A stretch of 29,430 nt of DNA. Source: Mageeibacillus sp. UBA5436 (GTDB lineage Bacteria; Bacillota; Clostridia; Saccharofermentanales; DTU023). The position numbers and the translations under genes were made by a program. The notes under the pieces are model-generated. The model had not been told where the DNA came from. It was given only the letters and a program-made list of their open reading frames with translations, and ran no database searches. Positions within the stretch are counted from its first letter, which is position 1, and every line of letters begins with the position of its first letter. Shown in pieces: positions 7,985-15,665 of this stretch. The DNA lies in NCBI GenBank assembly GCA_002427545.1, contig DIRM01000054.1, forward strand, positions 381-29,810. The letters are read 5' to 3'.

Positions 7985-9091
7985 ATGACTCAGAAAAACA
8001 ATAATAATTATTTTGATTTAAATAAGAATAAAAAAGCCATTCGTCGCAAATCTTGGTTAAGAATTTATAAAAATTTCTTGTTAAAAGGTCCTGAGAAATG
8101 GCGAAATCGTTTGGCTGGAAGGATTTGGGATTATGTTGTTGATTTTTTTCAATTGATTTTCCATTATGATTTATTTAGCAGATCAGCCTCGATTGTGTAT
8201 TATTTATTATTATCCTTTTTCCCTATTTTGATTTTAATGATGTATTTAATCACATTATTATCAAAAAACATCGATATTTCACCTGCAACAATAGTTGCTG
8301 CACAATCATTATTTCCAGAACCTATTCTTGATATTATTCAATCATTAACACGAAGTATCAAAGCTCCTTTATCCGTTTTTTCCTTAACGGCTTCATCGAT
8401 TACTATACTTTGGGCTTCAAGTCGTGGCGTAGCACAGATTTTTCGTTCTATTGCAACGATATATCCAAGGGAGAAAAAAGGTATTAATGTACCAACTAGA
8501 ATTATGGGAATTGTCATTACTATAGCAATTTTTATTTTATTCGGGCTAGCAACAATCATAATGAGTTTTGGCAAGGCTTTGCTTAATTTTTTAAAAGACT
8601 TTTTATCTTTTTTAGATTTTAATATTTTTACTTTTGATTTAATTACATTTAGTTTTGGAATAATTTTAATGTTTATTATTCTTTTTGTATTGTTTTTTAT
8701 TAGTTCAAGTCGTTCAGCAGAAAAAATACCAGTTATTCCTGGTGTGATTATTGCTTCTATTGCTTGGGTATCTTTGTCTTATCTTTATTCTTTTTATATT
8801 TCAAGCAAAGCAAATTTTTCAAATTTATATGGTGGATTAGCTAATATCATAATTCTCATGTTATGGCTTAATTTTAGTGTACAAATTATTCTTTATGGAG
8901 CAATTATTAACTATCAAGTGGCTTGGTACAAAGTGCAAAATAAAGACAATTATCTTATTTTAAATGAAATCATTAAAGAAATTGATGAAAATGAAAATCC
9001 CTTTAATTATTTAGCCGAAGAGAATCTGAAATCATCTAAAAATAACAATTCTGAAAATATTACATCTGAAAATATTACAATGGAAGACTGA
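7985..9091 (+). CDS. YihY/BrkB family membrane protein
   Basis: A 368-residue integral membrane protein of the YihY (UPF0761/BrkB) family, formerly misnamed ribonuclease BN. Family blocks seen are SRSASIVYYLLLSFFPILIL (first helix), TILWASSRGVAQIFRSI, and the C-terminal NLYGGLANIIILMLWLNFSV. About six hydrophobic helices lie between residues 60 and 315, with a basic N-terminal cytoplasmic region and a polar, Asn/Glu-rich tail. Function is not firmly established; a transport or envelope role is often suggested. The start ATG follows AGAGAAAGTGG. It is a single gene, divergent from ruvC and ending 5 nt before the convergent dtd stop with no terminator between them. Confidence 0.88.
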   Translation: MTQKNNNNYFDLNKNKKAIRRKSWLRIYKNFLLKGPEKWRNRLAGRIWDYVVDFFQLIFHYDLFSRSASIVYYLLLSFFPILILMMYLITLLSKNIDISPATIVAAQSLFPEPILDIIQSLTRSIKAPLSVFSLTASSITILWASSRGVAQIFRSIATIYPREKKGINVPTRIMGIVITIAIFILFGLATIIMSFGKALLNFLKDFLSFLDFNIFTFDLITFSFGIILMFIILFVLFFISSSRSAEKIPVIPGVIIASIAWVSLSYLYSFYISSKANFSNLYGGLANIIILMLWLNFSVQIILYGAIINYQVAWYKVQNKDNYLILNEIIKEIDENENPFNYLAEENLKSSKNNNSENITSENITMED

Positions 9092-9096
9092 ACAAA

Positions 9097-9543
9097 TCAA
9101 AGGTCTTGTGTATCCAAAATGATTGTAAAAGGACCATCATTGACTATTTCCACCGACATATCAGCTCCAAATTCACCATGTTGAACTTGAGGGAATTCCT
9201 GCTTGGCTAAATCTAAAAAATATTCATACATCTTTTCACCTAGCTCAGCTGATGCAGCATTCGTAAAACTTGGTCTATTACCCTTTTTACAATTTGCATA
9301 TAAAGTAAATTGTGAAACAATTAAAAAATTTCCTTGAATTGCTTTTATATTAAGATTTGTTTTACCCTCTTCATCTGCAAAGATACGCATTTGAGAGATT
9401 TTACGCCATAATAATTCGGCATCTTTTTGTGAATCATTTTGAGAAATTCCTAAAAATACCAAAAGGCCTTGATTTATATTGGCTATTGATTTTTGAGAAA
9501 TTTTTACATTTGCAGATTTTACTCTTTGAATAACAGCTCGCAT
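9097..9543 (-). CDS. dtd: D-aminoacyl-tRNA deacylase
   Basis: Dimeric enzyme that hydrolyses D-aminoacyl-tRNA (and Gly-tRNA-Ala), so that mischarged residues do not enter proteins. It has 148 residues, the standard length. The two signature blocks are present: SQFTLYA (77-83) and NDGPFTIIL (135-143) with the cross-subunit Gly137-Pro138 pair that fixes chirality. The N-terminus MRAVIQRVKSANV is also typical. The ATG has GGAG 7 nt upstream. In many Firmicutes dtd follows relA, but here it stands downstream of an extracytoplasmic serine hydrolase gene (25 nt gap), so the synteny is different. Confidence 0.96.
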   Translation of the reverse strand: MRAVIQRVKSANVKISQKSIANINQGLLVFLGISQNDSQKDAELLWRKISQMRIFADEEGKTNLNIKAIQGNFLIVSQFTLYANCKKGNRPSFTNAASAELGEKMYEYFLDLAKQEFPQVQHGEFGADMSVEIVNDGPFTIILDTQDL

Positions 9544-9568
9544 TTAACACTCCATTTTTTATTATTTT

Positions 9569-10573
9569 TTACGAATTCCTTGGATTTAAATATAAGTATA
9601 TATCTTCTGACATTTCTTGTATGGCAAATGCTCCTGAACCAGAAGCATCCCAACTTTCAGACATAACAATTAAAACATAATCATAATTAGGCGATTCAAT
9701 TAAACAACTGTCATGATTATAATTATCTAATTCACCTGTTTTATTATAAGTGATGGCTTCTTCTGGCAAATTATAAGGAATTTTATATGTCCTTTCCTGT
9801 TGATTCAACAAAGAAAGCATTTTAGATGATGCTTTTTCACTTACTAATTCACCTTGATAAAGTAACTCGTAAAAATGACCAAGATCATCGACTGTTGTTT
9901 CAAATTGAATTCCTGGCAAATAGTTCTGCAGATAATCAAAGCTAGCATCTCCAATATCATAATAATTAAATAAATATGTATTGTCGAAATTATATTTTTG
10001 ACAAAATTGATCTAATCGAATAAAAGGATTTGTATTGGGGTCAATTTCCATTAAAATTCCTAATAAAGCATCATACGAATAATTATCACTTTGAGTAATC
10101 ATTGCATTAAGTAAATCTTCTACATCATCATAAACAAGTCTATCATCTTCGATTTCATTAAAAATCTCACCCATCATATATAATTTCATTAAACTTGCTG
10201 GATAAATGCTGTTATTTATATCAGCATTAGAAAAACTTTCATCATATCCCATAACTTTAAAATATACTTGCATATTACCGTTGAATTTTTCTATGTACGG
10301 CATAATGATTTGTTTAGTAATATAAGTAAAATCATCCTCGGATAGAAAATGTTCTTTTTCTAAAAGGGATGATTCCTTGGCTTCAATATTTTCTATTATC
10401 TTGTTTACTAAGCTTTCATCTGTTGTATTATCTGTATTTAAATTCGCATTAATCTCGTTTATTTCTGAAATTTTTTTATCTGTATGAATTAAAGAAACAA
10501 TTATGTTAATCATTATCGCAAATACAAATACAGTTAATACCATTATTAATGGAATTTTGAGCCTATTATTCAT
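9569..10573 (-). CDS. Membrane-anchored serine hydrolase of the class A beta-lactamase fold
   Basis: A 334-residue protein with one N-terminal helix (about 8-28) that anchors or exports it, a polar stalk to about residue 75, then a domain with the active-site order of class A beta-lactamases and low-mass PBPs: SxxK as S127-L-M-K130, SDN at 162-164 and KTG at 278-280. All three motifs are intact, so a catalytic serine acyl-enzyme is plausible. Substrate is unknown. Such anchored relatives in Clostridia are mostly uncharacterised envelope enzymes, and no Omega-loop ExxLN block is obvious, so beta-lactam resistance should not be assumed. The ATG follows AAAGGAAATTT. It is followed by dtd after 25 nt. 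Confidence 0.8.
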   Translation of the reverse strand: MNNRLKIPLIMVLTVFVFAIMINIIVSLIHTDKKISEINEINANLNTDNTTDESLVNKIIENIEAKESSLLEKEHFLSEDDFTYITKQIIMPYIEKFNGNMQVYFKVMGYDESFSNADINNSIYPASLMKLYMMGEIFNEIEDDRLVYDDVEDLLNAMITQSDNYSYDALLGILMEIDPNTNPFIRLDQFCQKYNFDNTYLFNYYDIGDASFDYLQNYLPGIQFETTVDDLGHFYELLYQGELVSEKASSKMLSLLNQQERTYKIPYNLPEEAITYNKTGELDNYNHDSCLIESPNYDYVLIVMSESWDASGSGAFAIQEMSEDIYLYLNPRNS

Positions 10574-10601
10574 AAATTTCCTTTTAATATTAAATTTATT
10601 A

Positions 10602-10626
10602 AAAGAGATAATAAAAAAATCTCTTT
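10602..10626 (-). terminator. Weak terminator-like hairpin after the GNAT gene
   Basis: On the minus strand AAAGAGAT pairs with ATCTCTTT across a 9-nt loop, followed by TTTTAAT. The stem has only two G-C pairs, so it may end few transcripts and the serine hydrolase gene may be partly read through. Confidence 0.35.
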
Positions 10627-10645
10627 ACTATAAGATACAATTATC

Positions 10646-11224
10646 TTAATTAATATATAAATTTTCTAATAATAATTGATTCTGAGGAAAATCAATTACA
10701 TGAGAATACACTTTTGTATAAAGTGTTCTAATCAAGTCATCCAGTTGCTCATCTTCAATTCTTGAATTACCACCCATTAAGCGCATCGATATAGGTTTTT
10801 CTTCTATGTCCAAGGAGGGCATTTTGTAATTTATTCCATAATCAAAAAAACCTAATTTTAAATAAAATGAATATCTTCGCTTTGCCATTTCTGAAAAGGA
10901 AGGAGTTTCACATTCAAAGATTAAAGGTTTATCAAGAAATGTCATGGCTTTTTTTAGAATTTCTCGTCCATAACCTTTATTTCTCATATTGGGAACAATT
11001 GTAAGATAATCAGTAAAAATAAAATCTCTCATATCATAACTGATCAGAAAACCTATTTTTTCATTATTTTTTTCAATTATTGAAATAATTGCATTTTCAC
11101 GACTTAAAAGATATTGTAATTGTTTTTTAGAAGGTCTTTCGGCTATTGGAAACGATTCTAGCATTAAGTTTTCAATCCATAAAAAGTCTTTATCATCATA
11201 ATTTCTTATTTTTAATTTTTTCAT
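10646..11224 (-). CDS. GNAT-family N-acetyltransferase
   Basis: A 192-residue acetyltransferase of the GNAT fold that moves acetyl from acetyl-CoA to an unknown amine. The acetyl-CoA loop (motif A) is TIVPNMRNKGYGREILKKAM, with the R81-x-x-G84-x-G86 core. The preceding strand-turn RDFIFTDYLTIV and the following LGFFDYGINYKMPS are usual in the fold. The last 45 residues are not conserved enough to name. There is no transmembrane segment. The substrate cannot be read from the sequence. It stands at the head of a GNAT, serine hydrolase, dtd run, with a repeat-rich region upstream and a weak ribosome site (TTGAAGA). Confidence 0.82.
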   Translation of the reverse strand: MKKLKIRNYDDKDFLWIENLMLESFPIAERPSKKQLQYLLSRENAIISIIEKNNEKIGFLISYDMRDFIFTDYLTIVPNMRNKGYGREILKKAMTFLDKPLIFECETPSFSEMAKRRYSFYLKLGFFDYGINYKMPSLDIEEKPISMRLMGGNSRIEDEQLDDLIRTLYTKVYSHVIDFPQNQLLLENLYIN

Positions 11225-11233
11225 TCTTCAAGT

Positions 11234-11280
11234 TTAACAAAGATTTCTAATTGGGTCATTGTTAAAAATTAACAAAGATT
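11234..11280. repeat. Direct repeat and palindrome upstream of the GNAT gene
   Basis: The 12-mer TTAACAAAGATT occurs at 11234-11245 and again at 11269-11280. The second copy is also the right arm of a palindrome, TTGTTAA-AAA-TTAACAA (11259-11275). The set ends 10 nt before the GNAT start, where a repressor could act. The rest of the gap, 11281 to the tRNA promoter, is AT-rich and shows no gene. Confidence 0.45.
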
Positions 11281-11479
11281 GCTTTATTTAAATAAATTTG
11301 ATTGATATGCCGTTAGTAAAATAGTTATGTTAATGAATAAATAATCTTCAATTGCATTGGATAATCTATAAAGATGTAAATTATTTATTTATAGAATTAT
11401 TTTTATTCTTTGTAATTTGATTTGTAGTTATTATGGCAACATCCAAGTACAAAAACTATTTTGTATGGGTTATAAAAAC

Positions 11480-11508
11480 TTGACATTCGATTGTAAAATA
11501 CATATTAT
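11480..11508 (+). promoter_or_regulatory. Promoter of the tRNA-Ala gene
   Basis: Perfect -35 TTGACA (11480-11485), a 17-nt spacer, and -10 TATTAT (11503-11508). Transcription would start near 11515, a few bases before the mature tRNA. Confidence 0.85.
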
Positions 11509-11520
11509 AGTGAAAGATTT

Positions 11521-11596
<76 letters not shown>

Positions 11597-11601
11597 CAAA
11601 T

Positions 11602-11632
11602 AAAAAAAGCCTTGATATACAAGGCTTTTTTT
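11602..11632. terminator. Bidirectional terminator after tRNA-Ala and after the PP2C gene
   Basis: The stem GCCTTG (11609-11614) and CAAGGC (11620-11625) closes a 5-nt loop, flanked by A7 on the left and T7 on the right. The A and T runs can extend the stem, and each strand ends in a T tract, so it serves the tRNA (+) and the convergent phosphatase gene (-). Confidence 0.88.
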
Positions 11633-11672
11633 ATTTCTTGATACTACTTGATACTAATTTAATCTAAAGCAA

Positions 11673-12695
11673 TTAAAATCCAATGATAAAAATTTTAAAA
11701 AGTAATAATAATAGAAGTCCTAACAAAAGGCCAATTCCATAGCTTGTCCCAAATAATTTTAAACCTTGTAAAAATTTTGCTGGTCTTTTCTCAGCTTCTA
11801 TATAATCGCCAACATATTCATCTGCTCCAATTGAATCAAATGTTTCTGATTGACTATCCCACATGTTTTTATTATTTGTATTTATAGTTTGCCTGTTTAT
11901 AACAGAAAAATTTATTGCAGGAGCACTTAATTCTTCTACTTTTTCAATTTGTAATGCTAGTATTGTATGATCATCAACAATATTTTTTTCTTCAAGTTGT
12001 TTTTCATAAAATAGCATTGATCTAATAAAAGTATCCGATTGTTGAACTTTCTCTAATATTTCTTGATCATTATAATTTTGATAAAATCCGTCAGATACCA
12101 ATAAAATTTTATCGCCTTCTTGCAATTTAACTTGATTTAAATTTTGTGGAGTTAAATATGAAGAGTCTGAAAAATTTCCCAAATAAAGGGCGGGTTCTTT
12201 ACTACCCTTTCGACGATGATCTTTTGTCATCCTATATATATGATTATTACGAATAAAATATATTCGATTTGTTCCAATTGAAAATGTATAAGCTTTCGAG
12301 CCATTAACTAATACAAAAGCTAAGGAACAACCGACCCGTTTATCTTTATAACGTGCCAATCGTTCTTTTAAATGGGCGTTTACTGCCTTCAAATATTGAT
12401 CTGAAAATTTGGCAAAGTCAAAATTTTGTGGATTTTGCGTATTTAAATTCGAGATATGATTAATTAAAAGTTCTTGTACTAAACGTCCAGCAATGTCTCC
12501 GACTCCTGAGCCGCCCATGCCATCAGTTACACTATAAATTTGCCAATGATCAAGAGCCTTACCAATTTGAACCTCAGAGCGATCCAAAGTATCAGGAAAT
12601 ATTTTTCGCATACATTGAAAAGAATCTTCATTTATATTTTTTTGAGCACCAGCTTTTGTTATACCAGCAGCTATTATTTCGCTAATATGAATCAA
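11673..12695 (-). CDS. Tail-anchored PP2C-type Ser/Thr protein phosphatase
   Basis: A metal-dependent phosphatase of the PPM/PP2C family. Motifs in order: NED (22-24), DGMGG (58-62), the GSKAYTFSIGTNRIYFI strand block, TKDH (157-160), SDG (201-203) and the last metal block DDHT (241-244). All metal ligands appear present. After about 50 polar residues a hydrophobic segment (about 314-339) ends the chain, so the catalytic domain should face the cytoplasm from a C-terminal anchor. Usual Firmicutes partners (a PASTA kinase, RsgA) are not beside it. The start is unusual: the only canonical option is TTG at 12695, which directly abuts the AGGAG site, while an in-frame ATT at 12686 sits 9 nt from it and gives a family-like N-terminus. 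Confidence 0.9.
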   Translation of the reverse strand: MIHISEIIAAGITKAGAQKNINEDSFQCMRKIFPDTLDRSEVQIGKALDHWQIYSVTDGMGGSGVGDIAGRLVQELLINHISNLNTQNPQNFDFAKFSDQYLKAVNAHLKERLARYKDKRVGCSLAFVLVNGSKAYTFSIGTNRIYFIRNNHIYRMTKDHRRKGSKEPALYLGNFSDSSYLTPQNLNQVKLQEGDKILLVSDGFYQNYNDQEILEKVQQSDTFIRSMLFYEKQLEEKNIVDDHTILALQIEKVEELSAPAINFSVINRQTINTNNKNMWDSQSETFDSIGADEYVGDYIEAEKRPAKFLQGLKLFGTSYGIGLLLGLLLLLLFKIFIIGF

Positions 12696-12811
12696 CTCCT
12701 ATCAAATTACAAAACTTCTTTAATCTATTAAGTTTACAATAACCTTGTAATTGTGCAATATCGATTATTTGAATTCAAATAATTCATTCATTTAAAACAA
12801 TATTTATGCCC

Positions 12812-13273
12812 TTATTGATCAACTTGCCTTTTTATTTGTTTTTCAATCTCTTTTCGTTTGAGATCTTCTCTTTTATCGTAATTTTTCTTACCTTTTGCAA
12901 TCGATATTTCTACTTTTACTAAAGCATCTTTAAAATAAAGTTTAGTGGGAATTAAAGTTAGGCCTTTTTGTGTAACCGCTATTTCTAATTTTCGTATTTC
13001 ACGTTTGTGTAATAATAATTTACGCTTACGTAATGGATCTTCATTAAATTGACCAGCTTGTTCATAAGGACTAATATGCATACCGATAAGCCAAACTTCT
13101 CCACTTATTATTTGTGCATAACAATCTGCAATATTTACTTTACCTTGGCGAATCGATTTTACTTCTTTACCAAATAATTCAATTCCCGCTTCATAAGATT
13201 CCAAAATATGATAATCATGTCTAGCTTTTCTATTATTAACGATTAATTTATTTTTATTATTCATTTTACTCAT
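12812..13273 (-). CDS. smpB: SsrA-binding protein SmpB
   Basis: RNA-binding partner of tmRNA in trans-translation: it delivers tmRNA to ribosomes stalled on broken mRNA. The 153-residue protein contains NRKARHDYHILESYEAGI, GKEVKSIRQGKVNI and the C-terminal KGKKNYDKREDLKRKE tail that acts as a decoding-site probe. Length is normal. The ATG at 13273 or the fourth-codon ATG at 13264 could start it; neither has a clear Shine-Dalgarno. It lies downstream of tsaD after a 208-nt gap with its own candidate promoter. No ssrA gene is found in the window, and rnr, a frequent neighbour, is absent. Confidence 0.96.
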   Translation of the reverse strand: MSKMNNKNKLIVNNRKARHDYHILESYEAGIELFGKEVKSIRQGKVNIADCYAQIISGEVWLIGMHISPYEQAGQFNEDPLRKRKLLLHKREIRKLEIAVTQKGLTLIPTKLYFKDALVKVEISIAKGKKNYDKREDLKRKEIEKQIKRQVDQ

Positions 13274-13351
13274 TGCTTTTTTTTACATTTAACAATTCTT
13301 TATATTACAAAAATATATCATTGATAAAACAAATGTATTGCTACTCTTTCT

Positions 13352-13380
13352 ATTATAAACATTTTCAACATTCTTATTCA
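13352..13380 (-). promoter_or_regulatory. Candidate smpB promoter
   Basis: On the minus strand a perfect -10 TATAAT (13357-13352) has a poor -35 TGAATA (13380-13375) 17 nt upstream. The leader would be about 70 nt. In DNA this AT-rich, chance matches are common. Confidence 0.35.
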
Positions 13381-13481
13381 CATAAACAATTGCTAAAAAG
13401 ACTTTCAACTCACATTTTCATCAGTTATTAACAGAATTCACATTTAGCTTTTTAACATGAATGTAACATTATTTTTTGATA

Positions 13482-14558
13482 TTATTCAGATATATCAAGC
13501 ATAGCTGTCGCATTTAAGTCTATCGTATCTGCGGTTTTTTCCAAAGAGTGAAAATAACCTTGTGAAGCTATCATTGCGGCATTATCCGTACAATATTTTA
13601 ATTCTGGTAAATAAAGTGAATAATTATTTTTCATTGCATTTTTACTAAAAGTTTCTCTCAATTGACTATTAGCTGCAACGCCACCAGCCAAAACAAGCTT
13701 ATCCTGACCAACTAATTTTAATGCTTTTTCAGTATGTTCTACTAAAATTTCAACTAAAGCATTTTGAAAAGTTGCTGCAAAATCTGCTGGTGAAATAATA
13801 TCTTGCCAATCATTTCCCTGAATTTTAGATTTCTGTTTAATCTGATTCAAGATGTTTAAAGTCGCTGTTTTCAAACCAGAAAATGAAAAATCTAAACTGT
13901 TTTCAAATTTTGGTTTTGGTAAATCAAAAGCATTCTTATTGCCTTGTTTTGCTAATTTATCAATTAAAGGACCACCTGGATAGCCTAGGCCAATTTCACG
14001 AGAAATTTTATCAAAAGCCTCACCGGGTGCATCATCACGAGTTCTAGCAAGAATTTCAAAATCACAATAATCTTTAACTAAAACAATATGACTATGAGCA
14101 CCTGAAACAATTAAGCTAACAAAAGGAGGTTCTAAATCTGGAAAAGTTAAATAATTCGCAGCAATATGACCAGCCAAATGATGAATTCCATATAATGGTT
14201 TATCCATTGTCATGGCCAAGGTTTTTGCTGCAGACAAACCAACTAAAAGAGATCCAATTAATCCTGGGCCCTTTGTAACAGCTATGGCATCAATTTGTGA
14301 ACGCTCAATATTTGCTTCAGTAAAAACTTTTTCTAATACGAAAGGCATCGCTTCTAGATGCTTACGTGAAGCAATCTCTGGAACAACACCACCGTATTTT
14401 TTATGCAATTCAGCAGAACTAAAAATAATATTAGATAGAACCTCACGTCCATTTCGGACTATAGCAGCAGATGTTTCATCACAACTAGATTCGATTCCTA
14501 AAATTAATTTATTTTGTTTGATGTTAATATTTTCACTCCCTTTATTTGCTTTAATCAA
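13482..14558 (-). CDS. tsaD: tRNA N6-adenosine threonylcarbamoyltransferase TsaD
   Basis: Catalytic ASKHA-fold subunit that, with TsaB and TsaE, puts the threonylcarbamoyl group on A37 of ANN-decoding tRNAs. Blocks: LILGIESSCDETSAAIV, KYGGVVPEIASRKHLE, the metal-binding HxxxH as H127-LAG-H131, VSGAHSHIVL, DDAPGEAFDKISRE and the C-terminal LAGGVAANSQLRE with CTDNAAMIA. Numbering is from the TTG at 14558. That TTG is 1 nt from its AGGAG, which is too close. An ATT at 14528 has GGGAG exactly 7 nt upstream and would give the normal short N-terminus (MNIKQNKLILGIESSCDE), making a 348-residue protein. There is no in-frame ATG before the signature. tsaB and tsaE are not in the window. Confidence 0.95.
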   Translation of the reverse strand: MIKANKGSENINIKQNKLILGIESSCDETSAAIVRNGREVLSNIIFSSAELHKKYGGVVPEIASRKHLEAMPFVLEKVFTEANIERSQIDAIAVTKGPGLIGSLLVGLSAAKTLAMTMDKPLYGIHHLAGHIAANYLTFPDLEPPFVSLIVSGAHSHIVLVKDYCDFEILARTRDDAPGEAFDKISREIGLGYPGGPLIDKLAKQGNKNAFDLPKPKFENSLDFSFSGLKTATLNILNQIKQKSKIQGNDWQDIISPADFAATFQNALVEILVEHTEKALKLVGQDKLVLAGGVAANSQLRETFSKNAMKNNYSLYLPELKYCTDNAAMIASQGYFHSLEKTADTIDLNATAMLDISE

Positions 14559-14600
14559 ACTCCTTTTTTATACTTAATGCATTACTTTTAGGAGTTTTTT

Positions 14601-15662
14601 ATGAAAAAAAATAATGCAGTAGATTCATTATATCGCAATACTAAGAAAACTAAACCTTTACTCATTATTATTGTTTTATTATTATTAGCTATTGTCTTTT
14701 TTGTTGTTTTTAGTTTTGTTAAAGTTTATCGCGATGCTAATGACTTGGCAAATAAAGAAGCAGAACCTTTTTCTGATGTCGCAGAAAACGCTATGCCTAT
14801 TCATACCCCTGTTTCTTTTTCTTCTGAAGATGAAAGCATTCAATTAGAAGGTTGGTTTTTTAAAAGGACAACTGAAGCTTTTCGTGGCAATATCATTTTT
14901 GTCCATAATAATAGGGATAATCGTATTCAATTTAATATTGAAATTGCAGATTTGTATTCTTTTTTTATGGATGAAGGTTTTAATGTTCTAGCCTTTGATT
15001 TGAGAAATTGTGGCCGTTCAGGAGGACAGCTTTCAACTTATGGTTATGCAGAATACCAAGACATCATCTCTGCTATGCAGCAAATGTATTCTTTAACTGG
15101 TGAAAAAGATTTTATTCTATACGGTGTTGGTAGTGGTACAGCTACTTCTATACTTGCATGGAATAAATTATCATCTTCTATTGAAAATAATAATTCTGAT
15201 GGCAATATAGATATGACAGGCGATTCTATTACTAAAAAAGATATTATCGGTTTAATATTAGATACGCCAGCAGCCACCGCTGATGATTTTATCCGAGCAG
15301 ATTTACCTGATTCTACAATTTTCAATCGCTTAATTACTTCAAAATTTGTACCAACTGCCATTAAGGCAATCGCTGGTTATTCAGGTGAAACTAATTTGAT
15401 TCCGATGATTACACAATTTTCCAATCCTGTTTTGATAACAAGAAATCTACCTAATACAAAGATTGACAAGAATTCCATTGATGCTTTTATTGATGAACGT
15501 TTACGTCTTCAGCCAAGCACAACTACCGTTTTTGAAACAGCTGAAGCTGGACATCTTAATGGTTTTAACTTAGATGAAGAAAATTATCTTAAACAACTTA
15601 ATAGTTTTCTAGATATATGGTTCCCTAATTTATATACAGAAGAAAATGATGCTAATTCATAA
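14601..15662 (+). CDS. Membrane-anchored alpha/beta-hydrolase-fold protein with altered nucleophile
   Basis: A 353-residue protein with a basic N-terminus, one membrane helix (about 20-41) and an extracytoplasmic alpha/beta-hydrolase domain. Fold blocks are GNIIFVHNNRDNR (oxyanion strand region), FNVLAFDLRNCGRSGGQ, the elbow ILYGVGSGTATSIL (172-185), PVLITRN, and AEAGHLNGFN with the expected His. In related proteins the elbow reads GxSMGAAT. Aligning the flanking G175 and A181-T182 puts Gly177 at the nucleophile position, with the only Ser one residue later. The usual Asp after the sixth strand is also not evident. It may be a non-catalytic member or use a shifted serine. The ATG follows TAGGAG at 6 nt. 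It diverges from tsaD and ends 3 nt from the convergent dut stop. Confidence 0.82.
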   Translation: MKKNNAVDSLYRNTKKTKPLLIIIVLLLLAIVFFVVFSFVKVYRDANDLANKEAEPFSDVAENAMPIHTPVSFSSEDESIQLEGWFFKRTTEAFRGNIIFVHNNRDNRIQFNIEIADLYSFFMDEGFNVLAFDLRNCGRSGGQLSTYGYAEYQDIISAMQQMYSLTGEKDFILYGVGSGTATSILAWNKLSSSIENNNSDGNIDMTGDSITKKDIIGLILDTPAATADDFIRADLPDSTIFNRLITSKFVPTAIKAIAGYSGETNLIPMITQFSNPVLITRNLPNTKIDKNSIDAFIDERLRLQPSTTTVFETAEAGHLNGFNLDEENYLKQLNSFLDIWFPNLYTEENDANS

Positions 15663-15665
15663 GAA

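Noticed and set aside
9569..10573. Antibiotic-resistance beta-lactamase
   Set aside because: The fold motifs are there, but no clear Omega-loop motif is seen and anchored relatives are mostly uncharacterised envelope enzymes.
13274..13481. ssrA (tmRNA) next to smpB
   Set aside because: The gap is AT-rich with no acceptor-like ends or TTCGA T-arm. tmRNA must lie outside the window.
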